DNA of 64,000 bases from Streptomyces seoulensis (GTDB lineage: Bacteria > Actinomycetota > Actinomycetes > Streptomycetales > Streptomycetaceae). The notes under the pieces were generated by a model. The model was not told the origin of the DNA, searched no databases, and worked only from the letters and a program-made list of their open reading frames with translations. Made by a program: the position numbers and the translations under genes. The stretch is from positions 3,688,853-3,752,852 of the forward strand of contig CP054936.1 of NCBI GenBank assembly GCA_013364255.1. The letters are read 5' to 3'. Every line of letters begins with the position of its first letter. Position 1 is the stretch's first letter. This document shows, one piece after another, positions 17,722 to 24,285 of this stretch.

Positions 17722-18531
17722 TCAGCGAGTAGGGGTGGCGGCCGCCTTGCGGCGCAGCGCCACGAAGGCGACGCCCGCGGCGCCGAGGGCCGCGGTGGCT
17801 CCGCCGACGGCCAGGAGCGTGTCGCCGTGGCCGGCGGGGGCCTCGTAACCGGCCGCCACGCCGCCCTTGGGGACGACGGTGGTCTGGCCGGAGCCCGAGC
17901 CGCTGGTCCGGTACGTGAAGCTGCACCCCTTGGGCAGCTTGGGGAACGCGGCGACCGCCGCCGGCTGCCCGCCGCCCTGCGTCTTGGTCAGCAGACGCGG
18001 GCTGGCGCTGTTCGGGTCCAGGATCTCCGCGACGATGCCCGCGCTCGCGGGGAGCTTCGGGTGCGTACGGCTCAGCGACAGGCCCGGGATCAGCTTGTCC
18101 TCGCCCGAGCCCTGGAAGAGGACGGACGGCCCGGAGGGGCTGATGGTCATCAGGGCCATGGTGCCCGCGCCGATGTTCTGCTTGACCGTCACCACGCACC
18201 TCACGGGCGTCACCGGACCCTGCCCGGCCCCGCCGCGGTCGTTCGACGGGGTGGACCGGCTCGGGGAGGGGGTGGCGGAGGAGGTGGCCGTCGCGGGGCC
18301 GGTGGCCGTCTCCGTCGGGGCGGCGGTGGCGGGCGCCGTGGTGGAGGCGGACGCGGTCGGCGCGGCGGAGGCGGTGACCGCGGCGGAGGCGGCCGGCTCG
18401 GGGGTGCTGTCGGCGAGGGCGGTCACGGCGGAGGCGAGCACCGCACCGGTGACCGCGGCGGAGCCGACGGCCGCGCGCAGCACCCGGCGGCGGCGGGAGG
18501 AACGGACGGTGGGCGAAGAGTTCGATATCAA
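17722..18531 (-). CDS. secreted protein with C-terminal anchor, sortase neighbour
   Basis: A 269-residue protein with an Arg-rich signal peptide (SRRRRVLRAAVGSAAVTGAV), a long Thr/Ser/Ala/Pro region (residues 45-100) suited to crossing the wall, and a folded part with two Cys (VRCVVTVKQN, GCSFTY). A C-terminal membrane helix and RRK tail follow the motif PKGGVAAG at residue 221. There is no LPXTG. The same P-[KR]-G-x-V-x-x-G pattern is found before the anchor of the protein at 19007. The start is TTG. It precedes the lipoprotein sortase on the same strand. Its function is unknown; a surface-displayed protein is inferred. Confidence 0.75.
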   Translation of the reverse strand: MISNSSPTVRSSRRRRVLRAAVGSAAVTGAVLASAVTALADSTPEPAASAAVTASAAPTASASTTAPATAAPTETATGPATATSSATPSPSRSTPSNDRGGAGQGPVTPVRCVVTVKQNIGAGTMALMTISPSGPSVLFQGSGEDKLIPGLSLSRTHPKLPASAGIVAEILDPNSASPRLLTKTQGGGQPAAVAAFPKLPKGCSFTYRTSGSGSGQTTVVPKGGVAAGYEAPAGHGDTLLAVGGATAALGAAGVAFVALRRKAAATPTR

Positions 18532-19006
18532 CGCAGGAGTACCTTTACGGGAGTTGGCGAGACCGCGGAGTGGACGACGCGCGCACCTGAGCCCTCGGCG
18601 AGCGGCCGGAAGGGGCGGAACTGGCCCGTCTGGACGAAAGGCTAGGAAACGCCCACCGGCGGAACCGTGTGCTCCACGTCACAGCACTGTCACAGGCCCC
18701 GGAGGCCCGTCCCGGCCCACCCGGCGGGCGCCGCCCCGCGCATCGGATCACCCGTTCACACCCGCGCGCCGCGCCCTTCGGGCAGTTTCCGACACCGCGT
18801 CAGGAACACCGCGCTGACCTGCCCAAACGTCCGCCGCCCCGCGCCCCGCGCCCGGCACGCCGGCACCCGTTCACCGTATTTCTGACGTTCCCTCAGGAAG
18901 CGCGCGGGCCCGGGTGCCACTTACCTCGGAAGGGCAGGGCGCGGCGACGGCGGCACATGCGGGTGCCGTGGGTCGTGTCCCGTCCGCTGAGCTCTAGGGA
19001 GCACCG
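18532..19006. other. divergent intergenic region between sortase-linked genes
   Basis: This 475-bp gap separates two divergent secreted-protein genes. It must hold both promoters, but I see no convincing -35/-10 pair. Features visible are a ribosome site (AGGGAGC) for the gene at 19007, a short CTGACGTTCCCTCAG imperfect palindrome near 18882-18896, and otherwise GC-rich sequence without a credible coding frame. Confidence 0.5.
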
Positions 19007-19660
19007 ATGCGACGTACCGTCCGCCCCACGGCCGGGGCCGTGACCGGGGCCGTGACCGGGGCCACGCTCGCCGTCGCCGCCGTGAGCGGGCTCGCCGCGC
19101 CCGCCTACGGCGCGGACATCGCTTCCGCCCCCGCACACGCACCCGGCGCCGCGCTCGTCGCCGCGCCCGGCCACGCCACCGGCGCCGCGCTCGTCGCCGC
19201 GCCGCGTTCCGGGTCGGCCGCCAGCGGTCTGGAGGTGCTGCCGTACTCGGTGGAGCCGGGCGGTCAGGTGACCGTGAACACCAGGGCGTGCGGCGGCACG
19301 GCGGCCGCCGCGGGCGACGCGAGCGCGGTCGGCGCCGGTTCCTTCCCGCTCGCGCCCGGCGCCCGCGACGGCGACGCGAGCGGCGGGTTCCGGGTGCCGG
19401 AGAGCGCGCAGCCGGGGACGTACGAGATCGTCGCGGAGTGCGCCGAGGGCGGCCGCGAGGTCCGCGGCGACCTGGTGGTCGCGCTGACCGTCCAGCCGGA
19501 GTCGGCGCAGGTGCGGCCCCGGGGAAGTGTGAAGACGGGGGTCGGAGGCGCGCTCGGCCGCGACCCCGCGCAGACCGCGGCCGGAGTGACGGCGCTCGCC
19601 GTCGCCGGCGCGGGCGGTACCTGGCTCCTGCATCGCCGGGCGAGAGGCGACGGGATCTGA
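19007..19660 (+). CDS. secreted membrane-anchored protein, sortase neighbour
   Basis: A 217-residue protein. A signal peptide with repeated GAVTGA (residues 9-36) is followed by an Ala-rich segment containing a duplicated APGAALVAAP/ATGAALVAAP. An immunoglobulin-like beta domain (75-160, LEVLPYSVEPGGQVTVNTRA, with two Cys) comes next. The motif PRGSVKTG at 171 precedes a membrane helix and an HRRARG tail. There is no LPXTG. The gene lies upstream of the second class F sortase on the same strand. A displayed protein of unknown function is inferred. Confidence 0.78.
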   Translation: MRRTVRPTAGAVTGAVTGATLAVAAVSGLAAPAYGADIASAPAHAPGAALVAAPGHATGAALVAAPRSGSAASGLEVLPYSVEPGGQVTVNTRACGGTAAAAGDASAVGAGSFPLAPGARDGDASGGFRVPESAQPGTYEIVAECAEGGREVRGDLVVALTVQPESAQVRPRGSVKTGVGGALGRDPAQTAAGVTALAVAGAGGTWLLHRRARGDGI

Positions 19661-19702
19661 CGGACACCCTCCGCCGTCCGTCCGCCGGTACCGCACGTCC
19701 CA

Positions 19703-19742
19703 CCCCCTCCGGGCGACGACGCCCCTCGTCGCCCGGAGGGGG
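19703..19742. terminator. 17-bp hairpin between surface protein and sortase genes
   Basis: A perfect 17-bp stem (beginning CCCCCTCCGGGCGACGA) with a 6-nt loop stands 43 bp after the stop of the preceding gene and 44 bp before the sortase start. It should terminate or attenuate transcription, so the sortase may be expressed at a lower level than its neighbour. Confidence 0.8.
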
Positions 19743-19786
19743 CAGGGCACCACAGGGCCTGTCCGGAAGCCGGAAGAGGGGTTCGC

Positions 19787-20407
19787 ATGCGCAGGATCGG
19801 CAACACCGCCATAGCCTCCGTCACCGTCGTCGCCCTCTGCTCGGGCGCGTGGCTCCTGCACAGCGCCGGCACGACGCACGCCCCGCCGCAGCCCGCAGCG
19901 GCCGAGGGCACCCCCGACCCCGGCGAGGAGCGGCTCACCGCCCCCGCGCTGCCGCCGTCCCCGCCCACCCGCATCCGCATCCCCTCGATCCGGGTGAACG
20001 CCCCCCTCATGGGCCTCGCCCTCACCCCCGCCGGCAGCCTGGACGTGCCGCCCGCCGGCGACAAGAACCTCGCCGGCTGGTACGAGTCCGGCACCACGCC
20101 GGGCGAGCGGGGCACCGCGATCGTCGCCGGCCACGTCGACAACACCCAGGGCCCGGCCGTCTTCTACGACCTCGGCGCCCTGAAGAAGGGCAGCCGCGTC
20201 GAGGTGGACCGGCGCGACGGCGGCGTGGCCGTGTTCACGGTGGACGCGATCGAGGTGTACCAGGCCAAGGACTTCCCCGACGACAAGGTCTACGGCGCGG
20301 CCGCGCGCCCCGAGCTACGGGTGATCACCTGCGGCGGCGGCTACTCCAGGGCGACCGGCTACCAGGGCAACGTGGTGGTCTTCGCCCACCTGACGGGCAG
20401 CCGCTGA
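19787..20407 (+). CDS. class F sortase, membrane-anchored
   Basis: A 206-residue sortase with an N-terminal membrane helix (8-25) that is not a lipobox. A Pro-rich linker and the catalytic barrel follow. The visible active site is His116 (VAGHVDN), Cys182 (VITCGG) and Arg189 (YSRATGYQGN). It resembles the lipoprotein sortase 2 kb upstream in the domain but differs in anchoring. The substrate is probably the protein at 19007. Confidence 0.9.
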   Translation: MRRIGNTAIASVTVVALCSGAWLLHSAGTTHAPPQPAAAEGTPDPGEERLTAPALPPSPPTRIRIPSIRVNAPLMGLALTPAGSLDVPPAGDKNLAGWYESGTTPGERGTAIVAGHVDNTQGPAVFYDLGALKKGSRVEVDRRDGGVAVFTVDAIEVYQAKDFPDDKVYGAAARPELRVITCGGGYSRATGYQGNVVVFAHLTGSR

Positions 20408-20414
20408 GGCGCGT

Positions 20415-21197
20415 CTACGCCACCCACTGCTGGTAGGCGAGGTTCGCGACCAGGGCGAAGACCACCGTCAGCAGGACGACGCGGACGAAGCCGCTGCCCT
20501 TCTTCAGCGCGGTGTGCGCGCCCAGCATGCCGCCGGCCAGGTTGAACACGGCCATGACGGCGGCCAGTTGCCACAGGATCACGCCCTGCCAGGCGAAGGT
20601 GGCCAGCGCGCCCGCGTTGGTGCAGCAGTTGACGATCTTGGCGGTGGCGGAGGCGGTCACCAGGTCCAGGTGGAGCACGGCGGTCAGCGCCAGGACCAGG
20701 AAGGTGCCGGTGCCGGGGCCGATGAAGCCGTCGTAGAAGCCGATGCCGAGGCCCGCGAGGCCGATCGCCGCGAGGATCCGCCGGCGGGAGGCCGGGCCCG
20801 GCGCCGGGGCGGTGCCGAAGGCGGGCCGCAGGATCACGAACGCGCCGACCGCCAGCAGCACCACCATGATCACCGGCTTGAGCACGTCGGTGCTCATCCC
20901 GGCCGCGAAGAACGCCCCGGCACAGGACCCGGCGAGCGCCGCCAGGCCGATGCGCACGGCGGTGCGGACGTCCACCGGGGCCCGGCGGGCGTACGTCACC
21001 GCCGCGCCGGTCGTGCCGACGATGGCGACCGCCTTGTTGGTGCCCAGCGCGGACGCGGCCGGAGTGGAGCCGGGCAGCCCGAGCAGCAGCACCGGCAGCA
21101 GCAGGAGCCCGCCCCCGCCGACCACGGCGTCGATCCAGCCGGCCGCGAGCGCGGCGAGGCAGAGCAGGGCGACGACGGTCAGCGATATGTCGGGCAT
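20415..21197 (-). CDS. TauE/SafE-family membrane exporter
   Basis: About 260 residues with seven or eight membrane helices in the two-repeat TauE/SafE pattern. The signature AGWIDAVVGGGGLLLLP opens the first half, and GIGFYDGFIGPGTGTFLVLA opens the second. Family members move sulfite, organosulfonates or similar anions. I start at ATG 21197 (MPDIS), the usual family N terminus; a GTG two codons upstream is possible. A TAGGCT lies seven bases before the ATG, so the mRNA may be leaderless. The substrate is undetermined. Confidence 0.87.
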   Translation of the reverse strand: MPDISLTVVALLCLAALAAGWIDAVVGGGGLLLLPVLLLGLPGSTPAASALGTNKAVAIVGTTGAAVTYARRAPVDVRTAVRIGLAALAGSCAGAFFAAGMSTDVLKPVIMVVLLAVGAFVILRPAFGTAPAPGPASRRRILAAIGLAGLGIGFYDGFIGPGTGTFLVLALTAVLHLDLVTASATAKIVNCCTNAGALATFAWQGVILWQLAAVMAVFNLAGGMLGAHTALKKGSGFVRVVLLTVVFALVANLAYQQWVA

Positions 21198-21329
21198 GAT
21201 CACGAGCCTAGGGAGCGAACACGTGTGCGGTCCATGGAGCTGAGGGACTTCTGAGCTTTTGGGGCGGGCGCACCGCCGGCGGCGGGACTCCTGGGCTTCC
21301 GGGGGCGGGCGCGCCCCCGACGCCGCGGT

Positions 21330-21983
21330 TCAGGCCGCCCGGACGCTCTCCAGGTACCGCAGCACCGCCAGCACCCGCCGGTGTCCCGTCGGGGACGGCG
21401 GCAGGCCGAGCTTGGCGAAGATGTTGCCGATGTGCTTCTCCACCGCGCGTTCGGAGACGGTGAACGCGGTGGCGATGGACTGGTTGGTCCGGCCCTCGGC
21501 CATCAGCGCGAGCACCTCGCGCTCGCGCGGCGTGAGGGTGTCCAGCGCCGTGGCGCGGCGGCTCGCGCCGAACAGCTGGGCGACCACCTCGGGGTCGAGC
21601 GCCGTGCCCCCGGACGCGACCCGCTCCAGCGCCGCGACGAACTCCCCGATCTCCACGACCCGTTCCTTGAGCAGATAGCCGAACCCGGCGGGCTCGGCGA
21701 GCAGTCGGGCCGCGTACGTCGTCTCCACGTACTGGGAGAACAGCAGCACGCCGGTGCCGGGGTGCTCGGCGCGCAGCCGCAGGGCGGCGCGTACGCCCTC
21801 GTCGGTCTGGGTGGGCGGCAGCCGGATGTCGATCACCGCGACGTCGGGCGCGTGCTCGGCGACGGCGGCGAGCAGCGTCTGCGCGTCGGCCACGGCCGCC
21901 ACGGTCTCCACCCCGCGCAGCTCCAGCAGCTGGACCAGGCCCTCGCGCAGCAGCGCGGAATCCTCGGCGACGACGACGCGCAT
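21330..21983 (-). CDS. NarL/FixJ-type response regulator
   Basis: A 217-residue two-domain regulator. The receiver domain has the phosphoacceptor in VAVIDIRLP (Asp near 52) and the conserved Ser/Thr and Lys positions (LLFSQYV, LLKERV). A LuxR-type HTH occupies the last 65 residues (LTPREREVLALMAEG, VEKHIGNIFAKLG). It follows its kinase on the same strand with a 10-bp gap, so the two are co-transcribed. Target genes are not identified; the flanking sensor-like protein is an obvious candidate. Confidence 0.92.
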   Translation of the reverse strand: MRVVVAEDSALLREGLVQLLELRGVETVAAVADAQTLLAAVAEHAPDVAVIDIRLPPTQTDEGVRAALRLRAEHPGTGVLLFSQYVETTYAARLLAEPAGFGYLLKERVVEIGEFVAALERVASGGTALDPEVVAQLFGASRRATALDTLTPREREVLALMAEGRTNQSIATAFTVSERAVEKHIGNIFAKLGLPPSPTGHRRVLAVLRYLESVRAA

Positions 21984-21993
21984 CCCGCTCCCC

Positions 21994-23340
21994 TCACCCC
22001 GCCCGCCGCAACGGCAGGTCGACGGTGACCACCGTAGGGCCTCCGGGCGGGCTGTCGCAGGTCAGTGTGCCGTCCACGGTGCGCACGCGGGCCAGCAGCC
22101 CGGTGAGTCCGGAGCCGGTCCCGACGGCGGCGCCGCCCCGCCCGTCGTCGGCGACGCGCAGCCGGAGCCGGCCGCCGGTGGCCGTGACGTCGATCCGGGC
22201 GGCCCGCGCGTCGCTGTGCTTGGCGGCGTTGGCGAGGAGTTCGGCGGCGCAGAAGTAGGCGATGGACTCCAGCGCCGGACTGGGGCGGGTCTCGACGCCG
22301 GCGGTGAGCGTGACGGGCAGGGCGCTGTCGGCGGCCAGGGTGGTCAGGGCCGCGTCGAGGCCGTCGTCCAGGACCGGCGGGTGGATGCCCTTGACCAGGT
22401 GGCGCAGGTCGGCGACGGCCCGGGTGGCGCCCTCGCGGGCGGTGTCGACGGCGGCCAGGACACGGGCGGGGTCGGCGCCCGCGGTCACCAGTTCGCGGAT
22501 CACGGTGAGGTGCATGCCCAGGCCGACCAGACGGGCCTGCGTGCCGTCGTGCAGGTCGCGTTCGATGCGGCGCAGGGTGGCGGCGGCGTCGTCCACGGCC
22601 TGGGCGCGGGTCTCCTCCAGGGTGCGGATACGGCGGTCCGCCGCGTCCGGTCCGAGCAGCGCGGTGAGCAGCGCCCGGTGCGGGGCGAGGGCGTGGCGCA
22701 GCAGGTGCGGGGCGGCGGCCAGGAGCAGCACTCCGGCCGTGACGGGGATCAGCGAGCGCGGCCAGGTGTCGAGCTGGTGGCCGAGGATCTGCAGGGAGAC
22801 GTGGGTGACCGAGCCGTCGGGGTGGTGGACGGTCCGGTAGTTCACGCGCGCGAGGAGCGGATGGAGGGTGAACAGCGCGCCGTACACGTATCCGACGGCC
22901 GCGGCGGCGTAGGGGAGGACCGCGGTGAGCGGGGACAGCGCCATGCACCCGGCCGCCTTCCAGCCCGCGCGCCGGGCCGGCAGGGCGCGCCAGGCGCGCG
23001 GGCCGGTCCCCGGGACGGGCGCCGGGACGGGCGCCGGGACGGGCGCCGGGACGGGCGCCGGGGTGGGCGCCGGGGTGGGCGCCGGTGCCTCGATGCGGAG
23101 TCCCAGCAGCCCGCGGGCCAGCGCGCGGTGCAGGGCGCCGAGGGCCAGTTCCCCGCGCAGCAGACCGGCCAGCAGCCACGGTCCCAGCGCGGTCACCGAG
23201 AGCAGGGCGCCGAACGCCAGGCCGGCCAGGGTGAGCCAGCAGCTCACGACGGCGAGCGGGAAGGCGAGCACCGCGTAGAGCAGGGCGGCCAGAGCGCGCG
23301 GACCGAAGGTGGCCGTGAACAGGGAGCGGAGGCGCTGCAT
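21994..23340 (-). CDS. NarL-type sensor histidine kinase with sensor domain
   Basis: A 448-residue kinase. The N-terminal half has several membrane helices in a sensor-domain layout (LLYAVLAFPLAVVSCWLTL, then two more pairs). It is interrupted by a Pro-Ala-Pro-Val tract encoded by a 12-bp tandem repeat (GCGCCGGGACGG type, about 23023-23094). The kinase half has the HisKA_3 box RIERDLHDGTQARLVGLGM with the phosphorylated His, and an ATP lid ELLANAAKHSDA with DDGRGG and GSGLTGLLARV. The Pro tract is the least conserved kind of segment and is likely variable between strains. The signal sensed is unknown. Confidence 0.9.
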   Translation of the reverse strand: MQRLRSLFTATFGPRALAALLYAVLAFPLAVVSCWLTLAGLAFGALLSVTALGPWLLAGLLRGELALGALHRALARGLLGLRIEAPAPTPAPTPAPVPAPVPAPVPAPVPGTGPRAWRALPARRAGWKAAGCMALSPLTAVLPYAAAAVGYVYGALFTLHPLLARVNYRTVHHPDGSVTHVSLQILGHQLDTWPRSLIPVTAGVLLLAAAPHLLRHALAPHRALLTALLGPDAADRRIRTLEETRAQAVDDAAATLRRIERDLHDGTQARLVGLGMHLTVIRELVTAGADPARVLAAVDTAREGATRAVADLRHLVKGIHPPVLDDGLDAALTTLAADSALPVTLTAGVETRPSPALESIAYFCAAELLANAAKHSDARAARIDVTATGGRLRLRVADDGRGGAAVGTGSGLTGLLARVRTVDGTLTCDSPPGGPTVVTVDLPLRRAG

Positions 23341-23404
23341 GGAGCCAACCTAGGAGATCACGTCGGCGGGACGAGTGGTCCGTCATGACGGCGGTGGACG
23401 GCCG

Positions 23405-23980
23405 TCAGGACAGCAGCGCGCGGGCGATGCGGACTTGCAGCGCGGCCATCGCGCGGCCCAGCCACGGCATGAGCAGCGCGAAGCCGCCGCCGCCGACGGC
23501 CGCGTGGAAGGCCCAGGCGCCCGCGAAGGTGGGACCGCCCCAGGATTCGGCGTAGTCGGAGCCGACGCGCAGCGGCCAGCCGAGGTTCATCGGGACGACC
23601 GACCAGCCGTACAGGGTGACGGCCACGACCAGGAGGTTCACGGGGGTGGCGAGCAGCGCGTGCAGCAGGCCGCGCCGGTTTCCGGGCAGCTCGACGCCCA
23701 GGAAGCGGCGCAGGAGCCCGCGTTGCAGCCGCCCGGCCCGGCGGCTGACCAGCGCGAACGGCACGCACAGGACGCCGGTCGGCAGGGCGAGCACCGCGTA
23801 GGCGACTCTGCGCCAGGCGGCCGCCGTGAACGGCTCGCGCAGCACGCGCCGTACGCGGACGGCGGCGGAGTCGCGGACGGCGGCGGAGTCCCGGACGACG
23901 GACGCGGGCGTGGACGTGGATTCGGGTGCGGGTGTGGAGGCGGGTGCGGGTGCGGGTGCGGGTGCGGGTGCGGTGGTCAT
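23405..23980 (-). CDS. sensor-domain membrane protein without kinase
   Basis: A 191-residue protein equal to a stand-alone version of the kinase's membrane sensor half. After a Pro/Ala tract and a repeated VRDSAAVRDSAAV it has the stretch REPFTAAAWRRVAYAVLALP, then three or four helices ending in ALLMPWLGRAMAALQ. The neighbouring kinase has the matching motifs, so the two arose by duplication. AGGGGG lies eight bases before the ATG at 23980; the longer open frame has no ribosome site. It probably modulates or shares the signal input of the kinase. Confidence 0.75.
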   Translation of the reverse strand: MTTAPAPAPAPAPASTPAPESTSTPASVVRDSAAVRDSAAVRVRRVLREPFTAAAWRRVAYAVLALPTGVLCVPFALVSRRAGRLQRGLLRRFLGVELPGNRRGLLHALLATPVNLLVVAVTLYGWSVVPMNLGWPLRVGSDYAESWGGPTFAGAWAFHAAVGGGGFALLMPWLGRAMAALQVRIARALLS

Positions 23981-24191
23981 GGTGATTCCCCCTGAAGCCG
24001 GAGTGCGGGCCGGGCCGCGGGCCCGGGCGGGTGCCGGTGGAAGCCGACGCCCGTCAGCCTTCCGCCCGCGCCGCCCGGCCGCGAGGGTGCCTCCACGGAA
24101 CCCGGAGGTTCGGTTGACCCCACCCCCGGCCGCCCCGCGAACTCCCCCGGCCGGCCCCTCACACCCACCCCGGGACGGCACTGAGGGCAGC

Positions 24192-24229
24192 GTTCCGCCG
24201 GGGAAACAGGCGGGATGCCGAGGGGTAAC
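24192..24229 (+). promoter_or_regulatory. GlnR-like box upstream of nirB
   Basis: Pentamers spaced at exactly 11 bp read GTTCC (24192), GAAAC (24203), GATGC (24214) and GTAAC (24225). The first two and the last fit the alternating gTnAC and GaAAC elements bound by the nitrogen regulator GlnR, which is known to activate nirB in Streptomyces. The third element is poor. The rest of the 305-bp gap to the previous gene is GC-rich with nothing else recognisable. Confidence 0.55.
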
Positions 24230-24285
24230 GTCCGCGCCGCAGGCTCGGGGCACGCGTCGCCCGCTCATCCCGACGGAGGCTCCCG

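Noticed and set aside
23023..23094. CRISPR-like array
   Set aside because: The 12-bp units are contiguous without spacers and encode the Pro-Ala tract of the histidine kinase.
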